DNA of 64,000 nucleotides from Zelopaecilomyces penicillatus (taxonomy: Eukaryota; Ascomycota; Sordariomycetes; Hypocreales; Pseudodiploosporaceae), in assembly GCA_005765155.1 (NCBI GenBank), contig VCCP01000003.1, forward strand, positions 434,001 through 498,000, in the 5' to 3' direction. A program made the translations under genes and the position numbers. Below the pieces are notes generated by a model. The model had not been told where the DNA came from. It was given only the letters and a program-made list of their open reading frames with translations, and did no database searches. The first letter of the stretch is position 1. Each line of letters begins with the position of its first letter. Shown here piece by piece: positions 1-11,954 of this stretch.

Positions 1-183
1 GAGAGAACTCGACAATTGTGACATTGCTTGATTGCTCTTCAAAGGCCAGTAAACCAAAAGGATTTCTACACCCAGACTCACGTGGGCATGACGGTTTCAT
101 AACTTCCGCTCAACTCCTCAATCCGACACTCTACCCGCCCGCACACTGCCGTTCTGTTTGTTTGCAGCGTGCTGCCTCTCGGA
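1..183 (+). other. 5' leader of the Leu5-like carrier gene
   Basis: This stretch lies upstream of the first in-frame ATG of the carrier gene and contains no convincing coding exon. A pyrimidine run followed by a CAG near 160-167 could be a 3' splice site, so a 5'-UTR intron may end here. The true promoter is probably outside the window. Confidence 0.4.
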
Positions 184-1440
184 ATGCCCTCTGCGTTTGT
201 GGAAAATGCTTCCATGTCGGATATAGCACGCGATAAGGCACGGCCCTCTGGCGCCATGGCCGCGGCCGCTGCCGCTATTCCCAGCAGAAAGGAGACAGGA
301 ATCTGTCCCACGGACGATGAGGCCATAACGCCTCGCACGACGACGAGGTCTTGGAGCTATATATGGAAGTCTGGTGTGGCTGGAGGTATGGCAGGATGTG
401 CTGTGAGTTGTTGAATCCTACAAAACATACGACGCATCTAAAGTCGGATAATATGCTGACCAGCTTTGATACAGGCCAAGACCTTTGTCGCGCCACTTGA
501 CCGAGTCAAGATCCTATTCCAAGCAAGCAACCCCCAGTTCGCAAAGTACACAGGCTCGTCATTTGGTGTCGCGACTGCCATGAAGGATATATACCACTAT
601 GAGGGTGTAGGGGGCCTATTCAGGGGTCACTCCGCAACACTGCTGCGAATTTTCCCATATGCTGGTATCAAGTTCCTCGCCTACGAGCAGATTCGCTCAT
701 TCTTCATCCCCGATAAGAGCTACGAAACGCCCCTCAGACGGCTGGTAAGCGGCAGTCTTGCCGGCGTGACATCTGTCCTATTCACATATCCTTTGGAAGT
801 CGTCCGTGTGCGACTCGCCTTTGAAACAAGGCGCGACGGCCGCTCGTCTCTGAGATCCATCTGTCGCCAGATATACTTGGAACAACCCGTCGAAAATGCG
901 GCGGCAGCAAGGCTACCGGGCTCTACACCTCACGCCGCAACCGCCGATGCCACTGCTGCTACAATCAAGACTGTTGCGCCACGGTCAGGCATCATCAACT
1001 TCTATCGTGGCTTCTACCCGACGCTCCTAGGCATGCTTCCGTATGCTGGCGTGTCGTTCTTAACCCATGATACTGTGACCGACCTGTTACACCATCCCTC
1101 AATCGCCGAGCACACAACACTCCCCAAGAAGAGCAACCACCCAGAAGGCAAGGCCGCGCCGTTGCGTTCATGGGCCGAGCTCACTGCCGGAGGTATAGCT
1201 GGAATGGTCTCACAGACAGCTTCCTACCCTCTGGAAGTCATCCGAAGACGAATGCAAGTAGGTGGTGCAGTGGGTGATGGCCGCCGGCTTCGCATTGCTG
1301 AAACCGCGGGCATGATCCTCCGAGAGCGAGGGTTCCGTGGCTTCTTTGTGGGTTTGACAATTGGATACGTCAAGGTGATACCCCTGGGAGCAATTAGCTT
1401 TTATACATATGAACGGGCGAAGCTTCTGTTAGGGATATAA
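184..1440 (+). CDS. LEU5: Mitochondrial carrier, Leu5/SLC25A16 type (probable coenzyme A transporter)
   Basis: Two exons, 184-402 and 475-1440, flank a 72-nt intron (GTGAGT...ACAG, phase 0) and encode about 394 residues. The product is a six-helix carrier of the mitochondrial inner membrane with three repeats. Carrier signatures are visible as PLDRVK just after the intron, YPLEVVRVR in the second repeat and YPLEVIRRR in the third. The junction sequence GGMAGCAAKTFVAPLDRVK and the segment GLFRGHSATLLRIFPYAG are close to yeast Leu5 and human SLC25A16, which are linked to CoA accumulation in the matrix. An insert of about 30 residues rich in Ala and Thr lies in the second repeat, a region of variable length in fungal homologues. 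I chose the ATG at 184 because it is the first in frame; the ATG at 214 would shorten the N-terminus by ten residues. The substrate is inferred from family only. Confidence 0.9.
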
Positions 1441-2224
1441 AGGAAAGGCTTCTGGGGCGGTTGACTAGTTCCCGTCGGTCGGTCGCATGGCGTTGGAAGG
1501 ATGAATTACAAAGCGCTGCATGAAGACTTTAACGTCTTTTCTTTATTTGTTTTTGGGTGTCTAGGTTTTGAAGATTACTCAGAATGAGTTTTGGATATTG
1601 CTAGAGTTTATACATAGATATGCGTGTGCGAAGACCGCATCCAGCAAACATCATGAAGTTTGATGTCCATGGTTACCCTACATGGCGGTCGTGGAAATTA
1701 GGCGAGGTGACTGAGCACATTGGCATGCCGGTGAAGTTGGGAATATAGTATGCCAAGATATTTAAATTTGGGCTTAAAATCTGAGTCTTTGACATTGAAA
1801 TGGTATTTGGTATTGGCTAAAGGCAACAACTATGAAGAGGAATGATAAGTGGCATAGTCTGGAAAATGTCAAGGGTGAATAATAAGGTACCTGGTCCGAA
1901 ATTGAGCCGTGCAGCGATATAGCTACAGCCTTCTCTATTACAATTTGGTCAAGCATGTCTCAGTTGTATGGTTTCTAGCAGCAAATTATTTTCTAACACA
2001 TCACCTGCCCCGCATAACCCTATATCATACAATACTATGTTACCTACCCCACAAGTGAAAACCCCATTCCACACTGATGGTAAGATCAGGCTAAACTGTC
2101 AGGCCAGCCGCTTATATTTTTCATATTCTATATTTTACTAATCATGTTTAGCAGATATAAATTTGCTCTGCTTTAGAAATTAGATTTTAGCATTTTATTA
2201 AAAAATTTTTTTAGAGAGCTTAAC
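1441..2224. other. Intergenic: carrier 3' region and P450 promoter
   Basis: There is no gene here. The left part is probably the 3' UTR and terminator of the carrier gene. From about 1980 the sequence becomes AT-rich. A TATA-like element (GATATAAAT) at about 2154-2162 sits roughly 65 bp before the P450 ATG and may be its core promoter, though the sequence alone does not prove this. Confidence 0.5.
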
Positions 2225-4032
2225 ATGTCACTTCTCATTCACATCCTAGCCCGTTATGAGGCTTTATCTGTTTGGCTTCTACTAGCTTCGATCACTGTCA
2301 TAATTTATAATGTTTGAGTCATCTCCTCCAACCTAGCTCTCAAACTAGCCGATTAATATCAAAGGCATAGATCTTTTCGGATAAACATGGTCTTCGAGGT
2401 ATACCCGGACCTACACTTTCGTCGTATATCAACGTATGGGCGTTTTGGCAGGCACGGAAACATAGATATTCCAGAGCAGTACATGAGCAACATGAAAAGC
2501 ACGGCGCTTTTGTGCGAGTCTCACCCGACCATGTGAGCGTTGGGCACCCAGATTATATCAAAGTCAGTTCGCGAATGTCTTTCGAGTTTCTGTACGGGTC
2601 TGAAATTAAAACAGCATGTGATGGGCCATGGCAATGGCTTCGCCAAGTCTCGTTTCTACGAGATATTCGACTGGAATTCCCAGAGTATCTTTACCACAAG
2701 AAGCCGCGAAACTCATGCCCGAAAAAGAAAATGGCTTTCTGCAACCTTCTCATCCCGGTCTATTAAAAACTTCGAACGCTATATGACCGACGCATTGATT
2801 ATTTATGGAAGACAAATGGAAGCGTTGATTGACGGAAAGTCAGCCGGTCGATACACTTATTCCATCGATGATGGAGTAGCTAAGCAAAAGAGGCCTTCTG
2901 AAGGCGCCATGGATGCTGTAGTTTGGAACGCATTTCTGGCGTTTGACGTGATTGGAGACCTGGTAGGCTTTTCAAGATTCGCCTCCCTTGTGCATCGCTA
3001 ACATGCAAGTTTTCAGGCGTTTGGGGGGTCATTCGGCTACACAAAGGACGGATTTGATGGCAACAATGGCATCAAGGTTCTGAAAGAGCGTGGTGAATGG
3101 TGTGTGGTGGTTGGCCAAGTGCTTTGGCTTCGATCTTGGACCCCTTATATGCACTTTGATGGTTTCTTCACGAGAGGTGCGAGAGCCGTTTCAGATCTTG
3201 GTACCATCTGCACCACGGCGGTTCAGCGACGACGTGCTTCCAAGCTTGATGACCGAAAAGACATCTTAAGCTATCTGCTGAAAGCACGCGACCCTGACAC
3301 CAACGAACCTCTTTCTGAGCAGGAGTTAATCATGGAGGCACTATCCATTTTCATCGGCGGATCCGACACCACAAGCAACACAATCTCACACGGAATCGAC
3401 TTTCTCTCCAGGAATCGAGATAAGCTTTCGAAATTGCAATATGAGCTTGACACTGCATTTCCGGGGCCGCTTCCTGAGGACTTCGCTCCCGAGTTCTCAC
3501 AGCTTGATTCACTACCATATCTTGATGCCGTCATTCATGAGACTCTACGACTCAGACCGACTATATCTTTTGGTTTACCTCGCGTTGTGCCTGCAGGTGC
3601 TGGTGTAACTTTTGGAGGCCACCATTTCAAGCCCGGTACAGTGCTCTCAATTTCAACTTACACTGTTCATAGAAATGAAGACATATTCGGCGACAAGGTT
3701 TTGGAGTTCAATCCAGACCGCTGGTTAACTGATCGAAGAAGTGACATGGACAAGCACTTCTTGAGCTTCAGCTACGGCCCGCGAGCATGTATCGGACGAA
3801 ATGTGAGTACTAATAACTATATAATTTTGTATTTGAGACAATTGTGCCGTGCTGGATCTTGAGACTAAATGCTGAGCAGATTGCTATGATGGAATTGAAA
3901 AAGACTTTTGGTACAATTTTTCGCCGGTTTGAGTATCGTCCTATATATTGTGAGAGAGAAACTTCTATTAGAGAAGGATTTCACTTAAAGGCTGTAGAGC
4001 TGCCAGTGTTTATTTCACGACGTAAAGTTTAA
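2225..4032 (+). CDS. Cytochrome P450 monooxygenase, CYP53-like (benzoate 4-hydroxylase type)
   Basis: Five exons (2225-2311, 2371-2562, 2615-2962, 3017-3802, 3880-4032) join without any frame break into 521 residues. All introns are GT-AG, 52-77 nt long, phase 0. Exon 1 encodes a hydrophobic signal anchor, so the enzyme is probably bound to the ER membrane. Landmarks in order are the hinge GIPGP (residues 39-43), I-helix GGSDTT (323-328), ExxR in HETLRLRP (Glu384, Arg387), FNPDRW, and the haem loop FSYGPRACIG (460-469) with Cys467 as the haem ligand. The segment GHGNGFAKSRFYEIF and the following TRSRETHARKRK resemble CYP53 enzymes, which para-hydroxylate benzoate, but other fungal class E P450s share much of this and the substrate is not certain. 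The gene borders the RIP-affected block yet is intact, and no partner biosynthetic genes are nearby. Confidence 0.93.
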
Positions 4033-4129
4033 ACAAAGAAAATAAAATAAATTAGATATTAATTAATGTATTAAAATTCCAAAGATAAAACTATATATAT
4101 ATTTTGATAAAGAGAAATCAATATACAAA

Positions 4130-4280
4130 ACAACACCAACACCACCTATAGAACTACAGGGCGGTTTAGGGTAGTTGTATAGCTAGTATAGTCCATAAGG
4201 ATAAAATAGGTAAGAAAAGCCACGAAGCGGTGATATAATAAACAGGCTTGAGGGATCAATTGATCATCCCATAATTGATT
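4130..4280 (-). repeat. Inverted partial copy of the ~390-bp repeat X
   Basis: About 150 bp here are the reverse complement, with scattered mismatches, of 4515-4664 inside the first direct copy of repeat X. Shared landmarks are the GATCAATTGATC core, the TATAATA stretch and the CACC-rich end. The two arms are separated by about 230 bp, so single-stranded DNA or RNA could fold into a long hairpin. The flanks from 4033 are AT-rich and hold no gene. Confidence 0.75.
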
Positions 4281-4312
4281 AGAAAAAGAAGACAGTTTCT
4301 TGATAACTAGTT

Positions 4313-4700
4313 TAATGACAGGGTTGAGCACACCCCCTTGCTAGTTGACTAAGCTATAGCTACACGGGCTGCACTTGGAGGATTGGACTGTATAAGTAGA
4401 TAGGCTACACCCAGATCATTTGATCTTGGTAGACATCATCGAATCTAAGTTTTCCCCCTTCCCCTAAGAATTTTCTTTAGTGTATTCTAAGACTAGCGAC
4501 TGTATTCTTCTTCTGATTAATTGTGGGATGATCAATTGATCCCTCAAGCCCGTTTTATTATATCGCCGCTTCATAGCTTTTCTTGCCTATTTTATCCTTG
4601 TGGGCTCTGCTAGCTATGTAACTACCCTAAACCATCCTGTAGTCCTATGGGTGGTTTTGGTGTTATTATATATACTGTTTTTCCCCTATTAAACTAGTTT
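4313..4700 (+). repeat. Repeat X, copy 1 (LTR-like, unassigned)
   Basis: This copy begins near TAATGACAGGGTTGAGCACA and ends with a CCCCTATTAAACTAGTTT-like motif. The next copy starts directly after it. Inside are a TATAAGTAGATAGGC promoter-like stretch and a TTCCCCCTTC tract, which would suit a long terminal repeat, but I see no flanking target duplication, primer site or terminal TG/CA. Treat it as an unassigned dispersed repeat. Confidence 0.7.
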
Positions 4701-5090
4701 GATGACTGGGTTGAACACACCCCCTTGCTAGTTGATTAAGCTGTAGCTGTATAAGCTGCACTTAGGGGGATTGAACTGTATAAGTAGATAGGCCATACCC
4801 AGGCTATTTAAACGGGCAGACATCATCCAATTCAAGTTTTTCCCCCTTCTACCCAAGAATTTTTCCAGTGCATTCAAAAGACTAGCTATTAAAAAGCTAT
4901 CTTCTTTATTTAATTAATTATAGGATGATTAATTGATTTCTCAAGTTCATTTCATTATATCGCTGCTTTATAGCTTTTCTTACCCATTCAATCCTTATAG
5001 ACTATACTAGCTATACAATTACCTTAAAATTATACTACAGTTCTATAGGTAGTGTTGGTGTTATTATATATATTATTTTCCCTCTATCAA
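4701..5090 (+). repeat. Repeat X, copy 2 (directly abutting copy 1)
   Basis: A head-to-tail second copy of the repeat, starting GATGACTGGGTTGAACACAC and ending TTTTCCCTCTATCAAAACTA. It differs from copy 1 mainly by transitions towards A and T. Related copies lie at 21332-21727 and 22721-23117, more than 16 kb away, on the same strand. Confidence 0.75.
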
Positions 5091-6100
5091 AACTAATAAT
5101 CAAGATAAGGGGATATCTTATTTACTTTACTATCAGAAGGATTAATTAATACCAGACCAATAATATAATATATTCGGGGGCACTTTTAAGCTATTATAAG
5201 GATCAATCCAAAAAGAATCATTATAGATACCCTTATAAAACCTTCTAACCAGTATAATCAAGAGATACCTCTAAGAATAATAGCTTAGAAATCTAGAAGT
5301 AAAAGAGCTAAGCTTATTTATTAAAAGACCCAAAGTCTATAAAGCAGGGATATTATATATTATCCTAGTTAAATAATAAGGTATTATTAATTTCTTTTCT
5401 ATTAGAATCTAATACTATAGAATACTAAACCATTAAAAGAAAAAACAGGGAAATATTTAATCCTAAGATAAGCTTCTATTTAGAATATATATAAAAGATA
5501 ACTTATATATTAAATATTAAATTAAAAAGATAGGGTACCTTAAACTTATTAATTTCACTTAATCGAAATATAAGTAAGTATAAGAAGAACTATTATAGAT
5601 AATCAGCTTATATAGCTTTTAATACTAATTATCTAATTAATAATAAGCAGTATCAGTTATATACTAACCCTTGGTTTTGCTTTTTTATACTATAGGTCAG
5701 TATTTTAATGGTTTGGCTAATCTTAGGAAATATTTTTATCTCTTTTCTCTCCCTATAAATCTTATCCCTAATACTAAAGAAGCTTCCTATTTAAAAGTAA
5801 TCTTAGTATTTTAGAAATAAGATATTATTTAATTATAATAAAATAGGAATTATTATTCTTAATTTAAGTATAATACTTATCCCTAAAGGAAAGGTTTTAT
5901 ATTAATACTAAAATATAATTAATAAGGTATTATTATATAAGAATTAAGATAACTCTTTCTTAGACTAGATATCTAAATACCTCTATAATAAAAAGCCTTT
6001 ATTACTATTTAATCTTCTTAGTATATTACTAGCCTTTAGTTTAAGCAGATACTCTTTATATTAAAGAAAAAGATCTTTAAATAGCTCTAACTCTATTATT
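5091..6100. other. AT-rich decayed repeat DNA
   Basis: About 1 kb of very AT-rich sequence, dense in TAA, TAG and TTA, with no open frame on either strand. It looks like a transposon remnant mutated by RIP, but I cannot assign a family. It ends at the target duplication of the first copia element. Confidence 0.55.
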
Positions 6101-6105
6101 AAAAT

Positions 6106-6580
6106 TGTTAAAATAGGCGGGTTTTATATAACAGCCTGACCTGTTATAAGATTAATAGCTAGACCTACTATAGCTTAGCAGCTAAACCTGCTATAGCCCT
6201 AGCAGCCAGACCTGCTATAAGGTAGCAGCCTGACCTGCTATAAGACCTAAAAAGCCCGTGCAGCCTGACCTGCTATATCAGGCTAGACTAGTAAAATAAG
6301 GGCTTATCCCTTATACCCCTCCCTTTCTTATTATTTGGAATGCTTAGAAATCTAAAGAAATATTATTTGGAATTCTTAAATAATTCCAAATAATCCTAGT
6401 ATTATTTAGATATATAAGATAGCTGGATTCCTAGCTGAATCCTGCTTTCTTTCTCTATCAGCAATTCAATCACTTCTTTCTTCTTTTCTACAGACTTTAC
6501 TCTGGATAACTATTCGCTGCCTTTCTTCCACTGCTATCGCTACTAGCTTTAGTTATAACTTTATACTGCAAATTGCAATA
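6106..6580 (+). repeat. 5' LTR of copia copy 1 (475 bp)
   Basis: The LTR starts TGTTAAAATAGGCGGG and ends AATTGCAATA. It contains several degenerate short direct repeats of the AGCAGCCTGACCTGCTATA type in its first 170 bp. A TATA-like stretch (TAGATATATAAGATAG) near 6408-6423 is a likely promoter. In the part I compared in detail it differs from the 3' LTR at about nine positions, all transitions. Confidence 0.93.
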
Positions 6581-6594
6581 GGTTATAAGCCCGG
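6581..6594 (+). other. Primer-binding site matching the anticodon arm of initiator tRNA
   Basis: GGTTATAAGCCCGG follows the 5' LTR directly. Its reverse complement, CCGGGCTTATAACC, matches the anticodon arm of tRNA-iMet (GGGCTCATAACC) with one C-to-T difference at the anticodon. Drosophila copia and yeast Ty5 are known to prime from this internal tRNA region rather than from the tRNA 3' end. The assignment rests on similarity and position. Confidence 0.7.
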
Positions 6595-7173
6595 AAGAAT
6601 AGTTATTCCAGACTGTAAAAAGAAGACTCTTTTTCCTGCTGTATTCAACCTCTTTACACATCAGATTTTTCGCCCCTCCTCTGACCAGTCGGACCCACAT
6701 TTCCCGCCAATCAGAAGTCACGAAAAACACTGCACACACAAGAGTTGAACATCGGACCTACAGCTTACGGCACGACCCACTTTCGGATTTATGGATTACT
6801 AATTCGGACTTATGGAATTATGAGTCACGGCTTTACTGACTACGCCAAATACGGTTAAACACTCGAATTGCTAGTCAACTTTACAAAAGGCCCATATAAG
6901 ACTATAGAAGTCGGCTGACTAAGCAAAGACGCTGTGCCAGCTACACTATAACCCGACTATAGCTAGCACGTGACAGGCAACCCTTACGCCTGGCACCCCT
7001 CTAGCCAATTGGCTAGTTCCAGGGCTCTTACTAAGACCCAGCCATATATAGCACTGCTATAACCAGCACTTTCAGCTGTTATAACACTGTTATACAGCTA
7101 TAAGCTTATTTTTAGAAGCTTATTTTTCTTTTATACCGCTATAACCACCAGCTATAGCAGTCTGACCCTGAAA
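6595..7173 (+). other. Untranslated leader of copia copy 1
   Basis: About 580 bp lie between the primer site and the gag start. The stretch GAATAGTTATTCCAGA at 6597-6612 is nearly complementary to TCTGGATAACTATTC at 6501-6515 in the LTR, with one base bulged. The rest is AT-moderate with no open frame of note. Confidence 0.6.
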
Positions 7174-10100
7174 ATGTCAGGTCAGGACCTTCCAATGGAA
7201 GAGAATTCATTAGAATTACAAGCTCTTCGGTCTCAGATACAGGAGCTCACACAGCAACTACAACAGCTACAGGCCCAATTTACAGTAGCCACAGCTACTG
7301 AGACTACTGAAGAACCGCCACAACCTCAACCTAAGCCACCTCAATCGCTATTACAGCCAGCACAGCCTACGAATATACTGGGGGACCTAGCTTTAAAAGA
7401 GCTATCCAAGAAAATACAGGCCTTTCCAGAAGCTTATAGGTTAAGGGGCCCTGACAACTACGACCAATGGCTTCAGGCCCTGTCAATCCAGTTACGGGCA
7501 CTTGGATTACCTACTTTTCTTTCAAACCCCACTATAAGCCTTAGCCTTAACGACCACCATCAGGCTATTTTACTTCTATTACTTCATAACAGCTGCTCAC
7601 AGCACCCACAAGCCTCTATAAGTTGGGTTACAACACCGCTGGAAGCTTATCAAATACTGAATAAGCAATACTGCCGCAGTGCTACCCTGCAGCGCGGAAC
7701 CCTCTACAGCGCCTTTCACGAGCTTAGCTTCAACAGCTATAAAGGCTCTATAGAGGCATTTAATAGCGAATTCAATACTCGACTTACTAAGCTACAATTA
7801 GCTTCAGTTACTATACAGCCCACAGATCAGATAAATCAGTATCTGAAGGCTATAAAAGAAGCTTTCCCACAGTAGGCTGAACGCTAAAGGAACAATATCA
7901 GGATTCATACAGCGCTCAGCACTTCACTAGATGCCCTGAATTTACAGTTCCTTATAGCAGACTTACTAGAAGAGCTATAAGACAAAAGCTCTTCAGTTGC
8001 AAAAGCTAGCTCTTATAGGGCTAGAGAAGTTAAGGAACCTTCTAAAAAGACCTATAAGGACTTTAAAAAGAAGGAAAAACCGTCTAAATCCACTGAAAAA
8101 CAGCCTTATAAGCCCTTTCAGAAGGATAAAAAGACAAAGAAGCCTGCTACTAGCAGCAAGGAACCTGATAAAGCTTCCTTTATAATAGGCACTTATAACC
8201 TATCTACAGGTGACTGGAACACTGCAGCCAGCACCTGGAGCTCTGATTCTGAATCTGATACAGAAGGTTCAGAAGCTATAGAGCCTAAAGAATCAGCTTA
8301 TAGCACTCATCATAACACCAATCTGAAGAACGCCCTGCTATACGACACTGGCTCGACATACCATATCATTAATAACAGAACCCTCTTTACTAGTTATAGC
8401 GCCTACAGTAAGAAACCAAGGCCTATAACAACTGGTGGCGGTCCAATCTATCCAAAAGGATCTAGAACAGCTGTATTTACAGTGCTTATAGGGCTTAAAC
8501 CCAGGACTTATAGTACTCTAGAGCTAAAAAATACACTATATATCCCTAATATGGATATAAATATAATAAGTGAGGTAAAGCATTATGCTTCTAGCGGTAC
8601 ACTTCTGCAAGAGAAGCTATTTATAGTGGACCGAACCTGCTATGGACTGCTAAACTTCACTAAACACGGCTTCTTCCTTCAGCAAAAAGGGAAGCCCACA
8701 CCTGAATTTACAGGGCCTTCCAACCACTATTATAGCTATCTAATAGCGGTTGAAATCACCTTCAAACCCCCCTCTGGCATGTATAAGGACCTCACTGAGC
8801 CCTCTGAACCAGCTAAACAGCTGCTGGAACCAATAAAAAGCCCTGAAATTTCAGGCCTATACACATCAGAAAGCCCTGATCCAGACTCAGGCCTGCTACA
8901 AGACCCACTAGAAGATGCTATATCCCTTCTAGAACCCTCTGAAAACACTGTTACAGAGGGAGATACAGGTCTTTCAGCTAAAACTAGCTACCAAAAGCTG
9001 CTACAGCTAGCAGGAATTTGGCACATCCGTCTCGGCCACATTGGCCTACAGCTGCTAAAGAAGACCGCTAAAATTTCAGCGGGCTTACCTGATTTTACTG
9101 CTATAAAAGAAGCAGATTTCTTCTGTTTAGCATGTATACAGGCTAAATCAGTACGCAGACCCTCTAAAAACCCGATTCCAGACCCGCTAGAAGTGCTAGA
9201 GGTTATAGAGGGAGACACATTTCAGATAAAACCAATCCCTTATAATAAGCTCTCTACAGGGCTTATTTTAGTAGAAAGAAAATCCCGTTATCGAACGGTT
9301 CTTTTACTACCTAATAAGGAAGGTTATACTGTCTTCTCTGCTATAAAGGGACTATTTAGAGGACTAAAAGCCCACTATAAAAAATACCCTCTACAGCTGC
9401 ATTTCGACAGTGGAAAAGAGGTCTCAACACTGCTAAAAGACTGGCTAGCAGGCAAAGGTATCGGTTTTAGCACATCTAGCCCCTATATTCATAAGCAAAA
9501 TGGCCTGTTAGAACGCTCTATAAGGGTTATTTTAGACCGACTACGGGCTACTATAATCTGGGCCCAGCTGTTACTTTTTCTCTGGACCGCTATTTTACCT
9601 GCTATAGTTAACCTTATCAACTGTACAGCGGTTACAAACAGGGACCTCAGCCCGCTACAGCTCTTCTTACAAGAGCTAAAACCAGCTCTAGCAGCTAACA
9701 AACCAAATTTAACAGCCTATAGAGCTATTAAAGCATACTATGAGGTTGTTATCCCTGCTGAGAAGCGCTAATAAGGCGCTAAACTAAGCCCTAAAACAGA
9801 ACCAGCCAGGCTGCTAGCTATACTAGGCAAAAATGTCTATTCGATCTATATACCCTCCTGCTGGCAGATAACTAAGACCTCTTTCCTTTGTATTATAGAA
9901 GGAATAGGCCCTATAAGCCAGGGCCTAAAGGGCAACTTTTATAATCTTTAGAGCCCTTCTAGCTTAGAGGGAGAATTAAAAGAGCTTTACACCCCGCCAA
10001 AATCAACAGATCAATCTACCCTAAAGGATCTGACCGATTTACAAGCCCTTGATCAAGCCAGAAGACCTATCCAACTGCCAGAGCCTGTACTATAAATGCC

Positions 10101-11934
10101 ATAACAGCTGCCACAACCGCTATAACAGCTGCCACAGCCTGTATCACAGCCTGTAACACAATTACCACAGCCTACTGAACAGCCTGAACAGCTGTTAGAA
10201 GACTCTGAACCTATGCAGCTAGATCTTGCCTACCCTATAGATATCTGCTATAAGCTAAAGGCAAAATTCACTGCTAAGGCTTCTTCAAAACCTGCTGGCT
10301 GGAAACAAGCCTTAGAAGACCCTGCTAAGGAACAGTGGATTAGCGCTATTTATAGCAAATTCCACCAAATTCTACAAGCTAAAGTCATGCATTTTATCCC
10401 TTTTTCAGAGGTTCCAAAAGACCGAAAAATCCTGAAAAATAGGCTTGTTTTTAAGCTTAAGAAGGATTCATAAAATCAGCCCTTAAAATATAAGGCTAGG
10501 CTTGTTATAAAGGGTTTTATATAAATTAAAGGAAAAGACTACTTTGAAACCTTCACAGCTACTAGTATTCCCCCCACCTGGCGGATTTTACTAGCTTTAG
10601 CAGCCTTTTATAACTGGGAAATCGAGCAAATTGATTTTATAGGGGCTTTTTTAAACAGCCAGTTATCTGAGGATATTTTTATGGAATTTCCAGAAGGCCT
10701 GTCTTCCTTTATAGAGACCCAGACCCCTAGAAACCAGCCTTTAGCAGCTTTATTAGCCAAGCTTAGCTATAACCCTGCTATAAAACAGGTTATCCTGCTA
10801 AAAAAGGCTCTATATAGGCTAAAGCAAGGTCCCTGTGAATGGCAATAGCAGCTAATTAAGCTGCTAGCTACTCTAGGGTTCCAACCCTTAATCTCTGACC
10901 CGGCTGTCTTTATCAATGCTCAGACTAACACCTTTATTATTACCTATATTGATGACTGCCTTATTATAGGGCCGGACCTACCCTATATTAACAAGCTAAA
11001 ACGCCTGTTAAATAAGGTCTTTGCTATAGAAGATAGAGGCCCTGTAGCCTTCTTCTTAGGGGTTCAAATCAGCTGTAACCGGGCTAAAAAGGAGCTATGG
11101 CTGCACCAGTCTCAGTATATTGATGAGGCTCTTCAGCGCTTTCAGCTGCAAGATGTAACCCCTATAGCTATACCCCTACAACCCGGAGCATTAAAAGAAC
11201 CCCTAAAAAAGGTTCTTACCTCTGCTGAACAACAGACTTATCAGCAGATTATAGGGACTTTAATGTACCTTATGCTTCTTTCTAGACCTGATATAGCTTT
11301 TCTAATATAGTGGCTTTCTCGATATATGCAACAGGCCTATATCAACTATTATAATACAGCTAGGAACCTTCTAAAATACCTGAAAGGCTCTAAAGAACTA
11401 GCTATCCTTTATAAGGCTTCAGACCTTATACAGGCTAAACAACTAGCTCTTCAGCTGCTAGGCTATTTAGATAGTGATTTTACAGGCTGTAAAGCTACTA
11501 GCAAATCCATCTATAGGTATCTCTTTAAGCTAGTAAGCGGGCCTATCTATTGGAAGGCAAAGAGACAGACTACTATAGCCCTCTCAACTATAGAAGCTGA
11601 ATCAGATGCTTTAGTAAAGGCTATAAAAGAGCTAAAATGGCTCTCTAGGCTCTTTATAGAGCTAAAAATCCCTCTTCAGCAGCCTATAGACCTGTATTAT
11701 AATAATACAGCCTCTATAAATAATACTAAGAACCCTAATCAGTATACCCGAACTAAGCACACCCTGCTAAAATTCCATTATATTAGGCAAGAGACAGCTA
11801 GTGGGCTATTTAAGATAAATTATCTTACAACTAAGGCTATGCCTGCTGATGGGCTAACTAAGGCTTTAACAGGCCCTGTTTTTCAAGGCTTTCTAAGCCT
11901 ATTAAACCTGCAAAAACCCCCTATTAAAAGCTAG
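7174..11934 (+). pseudogene. Copia gag-pol polyprotein, copy 1 (stop-interrupted)
   Basis: A single frame of 1587 codons runs from the ATG at 7174 to a TAG at 11932-11934 with no net frameshift. Gag occupies roughly the first 380 codons, with a Gln-rich coiled-coil-like start. The protease motif DTGST begins at 8344. The integrase zinc ligands are His at 9022 and 9037 and Cys at 9124 and 9133, followed by a DDE core with HFDSGKE and QNGLLERS. Reverse transcriptase has YIDD at 10945-10956, and RNase H follows near YLDSDFTG. All these residues survive. The frame is cut by stops including 7873, 9769, 9772, 10471 and 11308; those I located are TAA or TAG. The second copy has TGG at the 7873 equivalent, showing a G-to-A change here. 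Confidence 0.93.
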
Positions 11935-11954
11935 CTATATATATATAGCTTGCT

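Noticed and set aside
2512..3862. The P450 as a fragmented pseudogene
   Set aside because: The separate open stretches are exons. Five GT-AG introns restore one uninterrupted 521-residue enzyme with all motifs.
7997..8185. 62-codon plus-strand frame inside copia copy 1
   Set aside because: It is a shadow of the gag-pol frame, which can be followed through here in another phase interrupted only by stops.
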